Assembly (NCBI GenBank): GCA_029570835.1
Contig: JAKPTX010000089.1
Coordinates: forward strand, 98,637 to 162,636
Length of the DNA: 64,000 nt
Source of the DNA: Bacteroidota bacterium
GTDB lineage: Bacteria; Bacteroidota; Bacteroidia; Bacteroidales; WCHB1-69
Direction of reading: 5' to 3'
The position numbers were made by a program, and so were the translations under genes. How positions within the stretch are numbered: position 1 is the first letter of the stretch; each line of letters starts with the position of its first letter. Below, piece by piece: positions 43,498 through 53,245 of this stretch. The notes below the pieces were generated by a model. The model was not told where the DNA came from. It worked only from the letters and a program-made list of their open reading frames with translations, and did no database searches.

Positions 43498-44498
43498 CAA
43501 TTAAATTTATCTTCAATTTCTCCATATTGAACACCGGTTAAGTAGTTATACAATTTAGTACACCATTCTCCGGCTTTTCCATCTTTAGAGATTTCATAAA
43601 TCACACCTGTTTCACGATCTTGGATTGCACCAATAGGCGAAATTACTGCGGCAGTTCCACAAGCACCGGCTTCTTCAAAAGTAGCGATTTCTTCAATAGG
43701 CACAGATCTTTCCTCAACGATAAGTCCCAATTCACGAGCAATAACTCTTAAACTCATATTGGTAATAGAGGGTAAAATAGAGGGTGATTGTGGGGTAATA
43801 TATTTTCCGTCTTTAATTCCAAAGAAGTTAGCAGGGCCGGCTTCATCAATTAATTTTTTAGTTTTAGCATCTGCAAATATTGGAGAAGAATAGCCTTCTT
43901 TATGAGATCTCACCACTGCAGCTAAACTTGCAGCATAGTTTCCACCCACCTTAATACTACCGGTACCAAGAGGTGCAGCACGGTCATAATCTTTTATGAT
44001 TTGCATTTTTACCGGTTTGAACCCTTCTTTAAAGTATGGTCCAACTGGAGTTACAAAAATCATGAATAGATATTCATCAGCAGGACTAACACCCACTTTA
44101 GCTCCTGATCCAATCAATAATGGGCGAATATATAGTGAGCCATTAGTTCCATAAGGAGGGATATAATCCTTGTTTTTTTGGATTACTATATCTAGGGCTT
44201 CTTTAAAGAGTTCTTTTGGTACTCGTTGCATTAAGATTCCATCAGCGGAACGTTCTAATCTTTTCCAGTTTTCTTCCCAACGGAATAAACGCACTTTACC
44301 ATCTTTTCCACGATACGCTTTCATTCCTTCAAAAGCTTCCTGTCCATAATGTAGTGCAGTAGCAGCCATGTGGAGAGTAATAGTTTCATCTGAGGTTACC
44401 TCTATAGGACCCCAGCTGCCATTTCTGTAATAACTACGAACGTTGTAATCAGTTTTTAGATAACCAAAACCTAGACTTTTCCAATCAATGTTTTTCAT
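43473..44498 (-). CDS. ilvE: Branched-chain amino acid aminotransferase
   Basis: A 341-residue fold-type IV PLP enzyme for the last step of valine, leucine and isoleucine synthesis and the first of their breakdown. HYGQEAFEGMKAYRG, the Lys in GSIKVGGNYAASL and FEEAGACGTAAVISPIG mark the long (type I) BCAT subfamily. It stands alone: a promoter element precedes it and a palindromic terminator overlaps its end. Confidence 0.95.
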   Translation of the reverse strand: MKNIDWKSLGFGYLKTDYNVRSYYRNGSWGPIEVTSDETITLHMAATALHYGQEAFEGMKAYRGKDGKVRLFRWEENWKRLERSADGILMQRVPKELFKEALDIVIQKNKDYIPPYGTNGSLYIRPLLIGSGAKVGVSPADEYLFMIFVTPVGPYFKEGFKPVKMQIIKDYDRAAPLGTGSIKVGGNYAASLAAVVRSHKEGYSSPIFADAKTKKLIDEAGPANFFGIKDGKYITPQSPSILPSITNMSLRVIARELGLIVEERSVPIEEIATFEEAGACGTAAVISPIGAIQDRETGVIYEISKDGKAGEWCTKLYNYLTGVQYGEIEDKFNWCTIVDNA

Positions 44499-44608
44499 AA
44501 TTTTTATTTTTATTTATAAGTTAATTAAATTAAATAGTGTTTTTTAATTTGTTTTTGTGTTAAACAAGATCATTTTAATTTAAAATGAGCCCTGTTGTGA
44601 TTAACTTG

Positions 44609-44616
44609 CAAATGTA
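44609..44616 (-). promoter_or_regulatory. -7 promoter element (TACATTTG) of ilvE
   Basis: Minus-strand TACATTTG followed by C, 111 bases before the ilvE ATG. The leader is long for this genome. I see no leader peptide or riboswitch fold in it. Confidence 0.55.
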
Positions 44617-44666
44617 CTAAAAATTATGGACATATTCCTTCGTTAATTGGCAATATTATTTTTATT

Positions 44667-45830
44667 TTAGCTTAATTTCTTTTTATAGTCTTCATATTGT
44701 CCTGGTTCGGAAAGTAGAATAAACTCTCCATCGGCTTTAACGACTCCAATTGCAGGATGTTTTACCCCATTGAAATAGGTGGTTTTTACCATTGTATAAT
44801 GGATCATATCATCAAAAATAATGAGATCTCCCGGTTCAAGAGGTTCATTGAAAGCAAAATCACCCATTCCGATATAATCACCGGCTAAACAGGAGGAACC
44901 TCCAAGTCGGTATACATGTTTGCTTGTTTCAATGGGTTCTGTTGCTCCCAGTACAGTGGGTTTATAGGGCATTTCCAAGCAATCGGGCAGGTGACAAGAG
45001 AAAGAGATATTTAACATTGCGATTTTTGTTCCCCTATTTTCAATAACATCCTCAACTGTTGAGATTAATACTCCGGTTTGCCAACCCACTGCTTCTCCAG
45101 GTTCAAGAATGACCTCTTCCAGATTAGGATATCTTGCTTTAAACTGTTTTAAGATATCAATCAAGTGTTCAACATCATAATCCTCTCTGGTGATGTGGTG
45201 TCCACCGCCTAAATTAACCCATTTACACTCTTTGATTAAATGAGCAAACCTTTCTTCAAACGCCCGGAGTGCATTTTCCAAAGCATAGCTGTCATTTTCA
45301 CAAAGTACATGAAAATGAAGTCCTTCAATGTGTTCAGGAAGATGGGGAGGCATGTTTTCAACTAAAATACCCAGACGGGAACCGGGGAGTGCAGGATTAT
45401 AAAGATCTGTCGTAACTTCCGAGTATTCAGGATTGACCCTTAATCCAAAGCTTATTTTTTTATTAATGCTAAGTGCTTTCTCCTTGTATTTATACCATTG
45501 ATTTAAGGAGTTAAAGGTAAGATGTGAGCTATAAAAAAGCAGTGATTCAAACTCCTCTTCCAGATATACCGGTGCATAAGTATGAGCTTCACACTGCATC
45601 TCTTCAGCAATTAAACGGGCTTCATTGAGGGAGCTTGCAGTAGCACCAGAGAGATAGCTTCTGATAAGTGGGAAGGAGTGCCAGAAAGCAAATCCTTTCA
45701 GAGCACAAATGATGGATACTCCACTCTCTTCTTCAACTAAACGAAGTAATTGTAAATTAGCTTCTAACGCCTCTTCATACATCACATAACAAGGTGAAGG
45801 GATTCCGGCGAATTTTGAAAGATCAGTCAT
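44667..45830 (-). CDS. nspC: Carboxynorspermidine decarboxylase
   Basis: A 387-residue PLP enzyme (alanine-racemase fold, group IV decarboxylase) that makes spermidine or norspermidine in the route common in Bacteroidota. The Lys in ICALKGFAFW, HFHVLCENDS, WVNLGGGHHIT, EPGEAVGWQTG and GSSCLAGDYIGMGDF support it. I start at the ATG at 45830 (MTDLSKFAG); a TTG nine bases upstream is also in frame. It begins six bases after the rsmA stop region, so both genes share a transcript. Its usual partner carboxynorspermidine synthase is not in the window. Confidence 0.92.
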   Translation of the reverse strand: MTDLSKFAGIPSPCYVMYEEALEANLQLLRLVEEESGVSIICALKGFAFWHSFPLIRSYLSGATASSLNEARLIAEEMQCEAHTYAPVYLEEEFESLLFYSSHLTFNSLNQWYKYKEKALSINKKISFGLRVNPEYSEVTTDLYNPALPGSRLGILVENMPPHLPEHIEGLHFHVLCENDSYALENALRAFEERFAHLIKECKWVNLGGGHHITREDYDVEHLIDILKQFKARYPNLEEVILEPGEAVGWQTGVLISTVEDVIENRGTKIAMLNISFSCHLPDCLEMPYKPTVLGATEPIETSKHVYRLGGSSCLAGDYIGMGDFAFNEPLEPGDLIIFDDMIHYTMVKTTYFNGVKHPAIGVVKADGEFILLSEPGQYEDYKKKLS

Positions 45831-45835
45831 TGTTA

Positions 45836-46585
45836 TCAATTTATATGTAAGGTTATGAATTCAAATTGTTGGACACTTAATTGTTCAGGTCTAAGATTAA
45901 GGATGGGGTTATCCTTAAAAGCTGGGTTTAAGGGCATATTTTTTAATGAGTTTCTCAGTGTTTTTCGTCTTTGATTGAAAGCGGTTTTAACAATTGTTTT
46001 AAATAGTTGTTCGTCGCAATTTAACTTTTTATCCTGATTTCTCGTAATGCGAATCACGGCTGATTTCACTTTTGGTGGAGGATTGAATTGGTTTTCATCC
46101 ACAGTAAAAAGGTATTCTATGTCGTAATATGCTTGTAATAAGACACTTAATATTCCATAACTTTTTTTACCCGGGGGAGCCGCTACCCTTTCTGCCACCT
46201 CTTTTTGGAACATTCCCACCACTTCAGTACATAAGTTGCGATGATCCAGAATTTTGAACAATATTTGCGATGATATATTATAGGGAAAGTTACCAATAAT
46301 TGTAAAAGGAGTTGAGTAAATGTCCTCCAATGGAAGTTGTAAAAAATCTCCTTCAATAATACTCAAATCCGGAAACTTCCTTTGTAAATAGATTACCGAT
46401 TCAGTGTCAATTTCTACAACGGAAAAATGATCATGTTTAATGAGGTGTTTGGTCAGGACGCCCATTCCGGGACCAATTTCAAGAATAGGCTGATCTGTTG
46501 TTTTGATAGCCTGAACAATTCGAAGGGCAATCTCTTCATTGTTTAGAAAATGTTGTCCCAATTGTTTTTTAGGTCTTACACTCAT
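45836..46585 (-). CDS. rsmA: 16S rRNA dimethyladenosine transferase
   Basis: A 249-residue SAM-dependent KsgA-family methyltransferase that dimethylates A1518 and A1519 in 16S rRNA. It has KKQLGQHFLNN at the start, ILEIGPGMGVLTKHL (SAM binding), VEIDTES, IIGNFPYNISSQILFKIL (catalytic NFPY) and FNQRRKTLRNSL. Length is slightly short but complete. It lies three bases after the TPR gene upstream. Confidence 0.95.
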   Translation of the reverse strand: MSVRPKKQLGQHFLNNEEIALRIVQAIKTTDQPILEIGPGMGVLTKHLIKHDHFSVVEIDTESVIYLQRKFPDLSIIEGDFLQLPLEDIYSTPFTIIGNFPYNISSQILFKILDHRNLCTEVVGMFQKEVAERVAAPPGKKSYGILSVLLQAYYDIEYLFTVDENQFNPPPKVKSAVIRITRNQDKKLNCDEQLFKTIVKTAFNQRRKTLRNSLKNMPLNPAFKDNPILNLRPEQLSVQQFEFITLHIN

Positions 46586-46588
46586 ACA

Positions 46589-48520
46589 CTATTCAATTTG
46601 ATCACCTCTTAAATATCGGTATCGTTTTCTGGCGTCAACAACATAGATACTGCCGGGATAATCTTTGAGTAATCTTTGGTATGCTGCCATCGATTCAGGA
46701 ATATTAATCAAATGATACTCGTACAACTCGGCAAGCTTAAACAGTGCATCATCAGCCAGGATATCCGAGGAGTAATATTGTAGAATTTCAAGGTAATATT
46801 TTTCTGCGGCAAAATAATCTCTTTGTTTGGTAGCGATAGCTGCTTTTCGGAAAAGAACATCGTCATTGAGTGAGGTTAGTGGTGAGAATATGCTGAGTGA
46901 ATCGAGGTATTTCAGTGCTTCCTGGTCATTGTTTTGAAAGAGCAAGAAATCCGCTTTGGCAAAGTAGCGTAGTGCCATATTATCTGTGGGATGCTCTTTA
47001 AAAAGAGGTAAGATTTGCCCCCCCTCTTCATCATTATTTTCATAATCATCATCGTCATCATCTTCAAGATTATCGGAGATCAGGAAAGAGAGGTACATGG
47101 CGTCATTGGCGATAAATTTAGAGGTAGCCGCTCTCAGAATATCCAGCTGACTTTGAGCCCATGCAAACTCTCCAATATAGAAAGAGAGTTTTGCATTTTT
47201 AAACTTAGCGAGATAACCGATGGTGTCATTAGGAAAACTTTTATCAACTTGTGAATAGAGAAGGGTCGCTTCCCAAACCTCATTGGTGTGGAGGTAGATA
47301 TCCGCCATATCGATTTTGTACAAAGCCTCTACTTTTTTATCATTACCACTTTGAATTCTGGCACTATCCAAGATCTGCAAGGCTTCATTGGGCTTGTTTA
47401 CATAAAAAGCGAGTAAGTGTGCATATTTTCTTACCCATTCAACTGTTCCTGAGTGTGAGCCATACTGATCAATGACCTGTTTAAACTCTTTTTCCAATGC
47501 TCTGACTTCGGATAAAACAACAGGTGATGTAGTAGTGAGGAGAAGATATTTGATATTCAACAATTCAAAAGTTGCTGTTGTTAAAAATGGAGTTTTTTCT
47601 CCTTTAGCAATCAAAGATTCCAAGGCTTGAATGCCAATCTCATAAGCTCTGTTTTCTTTTGCAATCTGAGCAAACTCCAGTATCGCTTCTCCTTCAGATC
47701 TGCTTTTTCTATCGATTGATCGAACCAGGATAAAAGCTTCATTATACTCCTTATTAAGCAAAGCAATCCAATAATTGAGTTTTAAAAAACAAAGGTTATC
47801 GGGATCTTTTTGAATAGCTTTTTTTAAACCGGAAGAGACGAGGATCTTTTTTTGTGTATCAGACTCATCCATTAACATATTTTGTACAATCTCCTGGGCA
47901 GCGGGAAGATACGTTTCATCATCATCGGATACTAAGGAGATCACTTCCTCCACTATTTTGTCGTTCTGATTTAATTGTTGGTATATATTGGTTAATTCTT
48001 TGGAAAAGATTTTGGGATTGTTTAAGTTTTTACGACCTTTAATCAGCACCGTTTCTGCGTAGTCTCTTTTAGCAATAGAGAGGAATGCACTATATAGTTC
48101 GCGATAGCCATATTCAGTATTGGGAATATTTTTGATTACATCTTCATATACTTTATTGGCTTCCTTCGTTTTGCCGGTTAGTTCATAAAGGTAACCCAAG
48201 TCTGTTTTATATCTTTGAACTTGAGGAAATTTACGTTGCTGTTGTTTAACAACTTTTTCAAGCTCTTTATATTCTTGTAGTTCCAATAGGGTACGATAGT
48301 AGTAATAGTAAATATATGAATCCTGTTTTTTCGCAAAGATAGATTGAAAAAGTTCTTTAGCTTTATCGAATTCTCTATTTTGGTAGTGTTGTATGGCCAA
48401 TCTTTCTGTCGGATCACTTTGCGCCAATAGAGAGGATGACCTACCCACAGAGAGGATAGAGAAGAGAGCGATTAGAAATAGATAATATAGAGCAGAAAAG
48501 TGTTTACATTTTTTGGTCAT
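46589..48520 (-). CDS. TPR repeat protein, probably exported
   Basis: A 643-residue protein with an N-terminal hydrophobic segment (LYYLFLIALFSILSV, about 11-25) and many degenerate TPR helices; YRTLLELQEYKELEKV and LFKLAELYEYHL mark the first and last. A run of six Asp in EDDDDDDYENNDEEGGQ (about residues 495-511) forms an acidic loop. Such TPR proteins are common in Bacteroidota, often in the periplasm; no specific role is known. It sits between serS and rsmA with gaps of 9 and 3 bases. Confidence 0.85.
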   Translation of the reverse strand: MTKKCKHFSALYYLFLIALFSILSVGRSSSLLAQSDPTERLAIQHYQNREFDKAKELFQSIFAKKQDSYIYYYYYRTLLELQEYKELEKVVKQQQRKFPQVQRYKTDLGYLYELTGKTKEANKVYEDVIKNIPNTEYGYRELYSAFLSIAKRDYAETVLIKGRKNLNNPKIFSKELTNIYQQLNQNDKIVEEVISLVSDDDETYLPAAQEIVQNMLMDESDTQKKILVSSGLKKAIQKDPDNLCFLKLNYWIALLNKEYNEAFILVRSIDRKSRSEGEAILEFAQIAKENRAYEIGIQALESLIAKGEKTPFLTTATFELLNIKYLLLTTTSPVVLSEVRALEKEFKQVIDQYGSHSGTVEWVRKYAHLLAFYVNKPNEALQILDSARIQSGNDKKVEALYKIDMADIYLHTNEVWEATLLYSQVDKSFPNDTIGYLAKFKNAKLSFYIGEFAWAQSQLDILRAATSKFIANDAMYLSFLISDNLEDDDDDDYENNDEEGGQILPLFKEHPTDNMALRYFAKADFLLFQNNDQEALKYLDSLSIFSPLTSLNDDVLFRKAAIATKQRDYFAAEKYYLEILQYYSSDILADDALFKLAELYEYHLINIPESMAAYQRLLKDYPGSIYVVDARKRYRYLRGDQIE

Positions 48521-48529
48521 AATGAGAAT

Positions 48530-49804
48530 TTATTCAATAATATCAAAACCGGTATATTTTCTAAGCACTTCAGGTACGATAATACCGGAGTCAGTTTGAT
48601 AATTTTCAATAATAGCAGCTAAAATACGTGGCAATGCCAATGCACTTCCATTTAGGGTGTGTGCCAGTTGTGTTCTTCCGGTTTGTTCATTTTTAAAGCG
48701 AAGTTTCATTCTATTAGCCTGAAAAGATTCAAAATTTGAAACGGAACTTACCTCCAGCCATCGTTGTTGTCCTTTGGAGTACACTTCCATATCGTAGGTC
48801 AATGCCGAAGTAAAACTCATATCTCCTCCACACAATTTGAGAATTCTGAAAGGAAGACCCAGTTCTCTGATCAAATTAGCAACATATTGCTTCATCTGTT
48901 CCAGCGTATCGTATGACTGATCCGGGTGTTGAATTTGTACAATTTCCACCTTATCAAATTGATGTAATCGATTCAGTCCCCTCACATCTTTTCCGTAGGA
49001 CCCTGCTTCTCTTCTAAAGCAAGCAGAGTAGGCACAATTCTTAATAGGAAAATCGCTCTCCTTTAATATGGTGTCTCTGTAAATATTAGTGATAGGAACT
49101 TCAGCGGTGGGGATTAGATATAGATTATCTAGTGTAACATGGTACATTTGTCCCTCTTTATCAGGTAGTTGTCCGGTAGCATATGCCGAATCTTCATTAA
49201 CCATGTAGGGAGGCACAACTTCCGTGTAGTTTTCGTTAGCTGCGCTATCCAGGAAAAAATTGATTAGTGCTCTTTGTAATTTAGCACCTTTCCCTTTGTA
49301 GATCGGGAATCCGGATCCGGTAATTTTTGCCCCCAGATCAAAATCAATGATGTCAAACTTTTTCACTAATTCCCAATGGGGTGACAGTGCGTCATTGGGT
49401 TCTCCAATCTCTCCTTCCTGGAAGACTATTTCATTATCCTCAGCAGATTTCCCTACGGGGACAGACTCATGGGGAAGGTTAGGTAGGGTGATCAGTAAAT
49501 CAATTAATAGAATCTCTTTTTTAGCTAAATCTTCCTGTTCGGTTTTTTCTTTTACTTTAAGTTCAGCGATTCTTTCTTTAATTTGGTTTGCTTGATCAGC
49601 TTTTCCACTTTGAAAAAGAGCTCCAATCTCTTTGGATTTTTTATTTTGTTCCATCAAGTTATCATCCAAACTTTTTTTGAGAGCTCTTATTTCAGCATCT
49701 GTCTGTACAATTTGTTGGACTGTTTCTTGAGCGTAAATATTTTTAATTTTCAACCTGGCGATAACCAAGTCAGGATTTTCACGTATAATTTGAATAGGTA
49801 TCAT
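48530..49804 (-). CDS. serS: Serine--tRNA ligase
   Basis: A 424-residue class II aminoacyl-tRNA synthetase. The N-terminal coiled-coil arm (about 30-100) is followed by the three class II motifs: motif 2 in ACFRREAGSYGKDVRGLNRLHQFDKVEI, and motif 3 in LNGSALALPRILAAIIENYQ. TAEVPITNIY binds serine. It has its own promoter element just upstream. Confidence 0.97.
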   Translation of the reverse strand: MIPIQIIRENPDLVIARLKIKNIYAQETVQQIVQTDAEIRALKKSLDDNLMEQNKKSKEIGALFQSGKADQANQIKERIAELKVKEKTEQEDLAKKEILLIDLLITLPNLPHESVPVGKSAEDNEIVFQEGEIGEPNDALSPHWELVKKFDIIDFDLGAKITGSGFPIYKGKGAKLQRALINFFLDSAANENYTEVVPPYMVNEDSAYATGQLPDKEGQMYHVTLDNLYLIPTAEVPITNIYRDTILKESDFPIKNCAYSACFRREAGSYGKDVRGLNRLHQFDKVEIVQIQHPDQSYDTLEQMKQYVANLIRELGLPFRILKLCGGDMSFTSALTYDMEVYSKGQQRWLEVSSVSNFESFQANRMKLRFKNEQTGRTQLAHTLNGSALALPRILAAIIENYQTDSGIIVPEVLRKYTGFDIIE

Positions 49805-49820
49805 AGTTTCAATTTATTTA

Positions 49821-49828
49821 CAAAAGTA
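49821..49828 (-). promoter_or_regulatory. -7 promoter element (TACTTTTG) of serS
   Basis: Minus-strand TACTTTTG, 17 bases before the serS ATG, within the 43-base gap after lptC. Confidence 0.55.
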
Positions 49829-49847
49829 TGAAAAAATTATGGATCTG

Positions 49848-50411
49848 TTATAATCCTATTTCATCGGTTAGCATTTCCCCTCGAGGATTTTTAATAGCAT
49901 AGCGAGTAAATTTTTCGTCGGCTTCAAAACCATCTCCTTTATTGATGGTTCCATCGGCTTTAATTTGAGTTACTTCTACTTCGGAATAGATCTTTTTAGT
50001 GTATTTATTCCATATAATTTGTTCAGTTTTGATCGATTCGTGTTTTATCAAATCGGTAATAACCACATTTTTAGAAGCTTCCATTCTTTGAGTCCAATCC
50101 TCGCTAATAGCATAATCAGCAGTTAAAACAGATTGTTTTTCTCCATTGTTATATGAGGTAACAATGATTCCGCGTGGAAAGTCCAAATAGGGATCTATTC
50201 CCCCATATTTGTTCATCACCGGAGCATATAGTGTAAATATGATCATTCCGGAATCACTGATTGTAATTTCAATATTGGACGCTGATTCATCCGGATACTT
50301 TCCATCAAATTGGATTGGATCGTTGTACTGGAACTCTTTTTTAGAGCATGAAAATAAAAATGCCATTCCTAGAAAAACAAGAATGGCATATTGTATTTTA
50401 AAAAAGTTCAT
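49848..50411 (-). CDS. lptC: LPS export protein LptC-like, lipoprotein-type N-terminus
   Basis: A 187-residue protein with a signal ending FLFSCSKKE (a lipobox-like Cys at about residue 22) and an LptC/OstA-like beta-jellyroll: LYAPVMNKYGGIDPYLDFPRGI, VLTADYAISEDWTQRMEASKNVVITD and ETEQIIWN-type strands. LptC passes lipopolysaccharide from the inner-membrane ABC transporter to LptA. Placement between a TPR gene and coaX-linked genes upstream matches the usual order of this phylum. Confidence 0.88.
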   Translation of the reverse strand: MNFFKIQYAILVFLGMAFLFSCSKKEFQYNDPIQFDGKYPDESASNIEITISDSGMIIFTLYAPVMNKYGGIDPYLDFPRGIIVTSYNNGEKQSVLTADYAISEDWTQRMEASKNVVITDLIKHESIKTEQIIWNKYTKKIYSEVEVTQIKADGTINKGDGFEADEKFTRYAIKNPRGEMLTDEIGL

Positions 50412-50445
50412 CGATCTAATCTCTCAAAGAATCATTAAGGAAAAG

Positions 50446-51915
50446 TTATCTAACAGTAGTAGTTTCATTAATCCAGCAACCTACTCTATAGGTGTCACCG
50501 GAATTTAATCCTCTTTCAAATTTAGCATCTTTAGTGGGATAAGGCAAGCTATTTCTTTTTTGAGCAGCCACTTCGCTTAGACTAGGATCAACAGCAGCAG
50601 CCCTGATATATTTATCGGCAGCAGCCCAATTATACGCATATGGTAGGTTATCGCCACCGGAACATCTGGATCCAGATTGACTATATAAGTCACCAATGAG
50701 CATATAAGCTTGTCCATTATTGGATTTTAGTCTAATTGCTTCTAATGCAGCTGAACGAGACTCTACGAATTTTTGTTGTAGGAAATAGACTGTAGCAATC
50801 ATATACTGCACTGTAGATTTTTCTTCATTCGTTTCATACAGGGCTAGAGCTTCATTGTAATATTTTATGATTGTTTCGTAGTCTTCACTCGTTTTATCAT
50901 CGCGTTGAATTAAGAAATTACCCATCCAGAATGCTGCATCGGCACTAGGTTCATTTTTATACACAATTCCAAGTGCTTCTTCAAAAAGTGTATTGCCTTT
51001 TAAGCAATCTTTTGAGTTTTGGAAAAGCAATAACATTTTCTTAAGTGCATTGATATCATCACGCATTTGATCCATTTTTCTTCCATATACCTCCATCAAT
51101 ACTTCACAAGGTGCATAAGGAGTAAATGTTTTCTCAATGTTAGAAAGAGTTTGTTCGTAAGTGGTAATAAAATTGTTAATTCGAGCGGTATCTCTAATTA
51201 GAAGAGGGTATACTCTTTGATATTCTCCCGGATCAACCAATTTTTCATTATATTTTTGTTGTAGTTCTTCCAATCTGGCAGTTTGTTGGTCAAATCTTTT
51301 GTACTGTTCAGTCACCCCAATCTTAATGTATGTAGTTGCTCTTTCGTAAGCATCAATAATGATGGTAGTATCGTTTTCAAAAGCAACCATAGCCTTAGCT
51401 AATTGGAAATAGTTATTCCAAATTGTAGGTTGGGTATTTTCTTTATCCAATTCCACCGATTGTTCAAACATTTTGAAGATATCTTTGTATTTATTGGGCT
51501 CAGCATTCAATTCATCAGTATTATAGCGCAACATATTTAAAGCCTTGAATCCAATACAACTTCCTTCACTAAATTTTTTAGGGAAATAGGTGTTTCTCAC
51601 ATCATAAGTCCACAATAGTGTGTCTATTAGTCTACGCTTTGCTAATGAATCTGTTTCATCTTTGATCAAATTATCAAGCATGGTTTGAGAATAAGTATAA
51701 ATAGCATCCCAGGAACAGGGACATTTATTGATAACCATTTGCCAATTGTTATAGGCATCCTGATAATTTTTTGCTTCGTAATGTACTTTAAATAAATTTA
51801 CTTTTTCCAAACAAAATAGCGAATCTTCAGGGGTTTCTCCCCAGCAATTTGAAGTTTGTGCATGAACTCCAAGAGCAAAGAATGACACGATGGCCACGAG
51901 GAATAATCTTTTCAT
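50446..51915 (-). CDS. Exported TPR protein
   Basis: A 489-residue protein with a signal peptide (MKRLFLVAIVSFFALGVHAQ) and a chain of helical TPR-like repeats (YNNWQMVINKCPCSWDAIYTY, EDYETIIKYYNEALALYETNEEKSTVQYMIATVYF, AYMLIGDLYSQSG). In Bacteroidota a protein of this kind is encoded between an outer-membrane barrel and lptC; its exact role is unknown. The cysteine pairs CPC and two others may form disulfides in the periplasm. Confidence 0.85.
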   Translation of the reverse strand: MKRLFLVAIVSFFALGVHAQTSNCWGETPEDSLFCLEKVNLFKVHYEAKNYQDAYNNWQMVINKCPCSWDAIYTYSQTMLDNLIKDETDSLAKRRLIDTLLWTYDVRNTYFPKKFSEGSCIGFKALNMLRYNTDELNAEPNKYKDIFKMFEQSVELDKENTQPTIWNNYFQLAKAMVAFENDTTIIIDAYERATTYIKIGVTEQYKRFDQQTARLEELQQKYNEKLVDPGEYQRVYPLLIRDTARINNFITTYEQTLSNIEKTFTPYAPCEVLMEVYGRKMDQMRDDINALKKMLLLFQNSKDCLKGNTLFEEALGIVYKNEPSADAAFWMGNFLIQRDDKTSEDYETIIKYYNEALALYETNEEKSTVQYMIATVYFLQQKFVESRSAALEAIRLKSNNGQAYMLIGDLYSQSGSRCSGGDNLPYAYNWAAADKYIRAAAVDPSLSEVAAQKRNSLPYPTKDAKFERGLNSGDTYRVGCWINETTTVR

Positions 51916-51964
51916 TTTTTTTATTTTTTAAATTGTAACGTTATATTTTAAAGTTTTATTATAA

Positions 51965-53245
51965 TCAATCTAATTTAACTCTTTGATACCATTTTTCGTT
52001 CAAATTAATATTCAGAGTAAGACGCCAATAACTATCATCGATTAATCCATGAGAAGTAGTTCCCATTTTTCCATATTCAAGTTTTACGTTAATTAAGGAG
52101 GAAGAACTAAATGTTGTAATGGGGAAACCTGCACCGACAGAAATGGAATAAGAGGGGATAGGGTGTCCCCGAATTACTATATATCCGGTTGAATAGCTGA
52201 ATCCTGCACGATAATTTATTTTTGATATATATCGATTGGATTTAGCATTAGGAACATATTGCATTCCAATTGCGGTTATTAAATTATCTTGGAATTGATC
52301 GTCATTGCCGTCAGAGAATTTTTTCCAATTTTGCCATGTAAAGTCTGCGGCAAATAGATATCGGGAGTCCACTTTGTATCCTAAACCCACACCAACAAAC
52401 TGAGGTAGTTTCATTTTCCCTTTAATCCCATCTTCTTTAACGCGCAACCAAACCGTATCAAAAGTTGAAATTAATGCGAAAGGTCCACGATAGTTCATAA
52501 CGGTCTCATCTTCTCTTGTTGGCATAAACAAAGAGTTTTCATAAGAGATTCCAACCATTAGTTCTTGCTTATTCTTTAGAGGGAATCTGTATTGTAATCC
52601 AATATTGAAACGCATTCCATCAACGAGTATGTTTTGCGTAATCTTGGAGTTGTAAATAGTCAAATCATCATATTCTGCATATTTGGAACTATTCAAATTA
52701 CCCCACAAATATGAAAGATTCAATCCCAAGGAGAAATGATTGGTAATCTTAAAGCCATTTCCCCAAAATAACTGCATCAACCCACCACTTCCGGAATATC
52801 TGTAATTAACTTTTCCAATATGCTCTACTTCAGTGCTATCATATATATTGTAGCCCACTTCGCTAAAAGGGATTACCCCTAAAGAGGAAGACCATCTGGA
52901 TATTATTGGTAACCCAATAACAAGGTAGTCAAATTTAGCTCTCATGCTTTGGTGTTCTGCATCATCAGTTCTTAGAGTGGAGTTAATAACGCTGAATGCG
53001 AAGTCCACGTGGAAAGTGGAAGAATCAAAATTGGTATAGGAAGCCGGATTTTTAAAATTGATGTTATTTTTTTCCTGAATTGCATAACCAACCCCTCCCA
53101 TTGAAGCAGAAGTCGTATTGGATTGTTGATTTAAAATCCCTACTCCAAATGAAGAATATGGAGAAGAAGTCTCGTTTTGAGATTTCGAGATAAATGGGAA
53201 AAGGATTAAAATCCAAAGGGTTAGGATTGTTCTTATTCTATACAT
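51965..53245 (-). CDS. Outer-membrane beta-barrel protein (FadL/PorV-like)
   Basis: A 426-residue exported protein with a signal peptide (1-22, ending FISKSQ) and alternating amphipathic strands ending in an aromatic-rich C-terminus. SSPYSSFGVGIL and TTSASMGGVGYAI near the N-terminus are typical of barrel proteins encoded after coaX in Bacteroidota. The start overlaps the coaX stop by eight bases. Transport or assembly function unknown. Confidence 0.8.
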   Translation of the reverse strand: MYRIRTILTLWILILFPFISKSQNETSSPYSSFGVGILNQQSNTTSASMGGVGYAIQEKNNINFKNPASYTNFDSSTFHVDFAFSVINSTLRTDDAEHQSMRAKFDYLVIGLPIISRWSSSLGVIPFSEVGYNIYDSTEVEHIGKVNYRYSGSGGLMQLFWGNGFKITNHFSLGLNLSYLWGNLNSSKYAEYDDLTIYNSKITQNILVDGMRFNIGLQYRFPLKNKQELMVGISYENSLFMPTREDETVMNYRGPFALISTFDTVWLRVKEDGIKGKMKLPQFVGVGLGYKVDSRYLFAADFTWQNWKKFSDGNDDQFQDNLITAIGMQYVPNAKSNRYISKINYRAGFSYSTGYIVIRGHPIPSYSISVGAGFPITTFSSSSLINVKLEYGKMGTTSHGLIDDSYWRLTLNINLNEKWYQRVKLD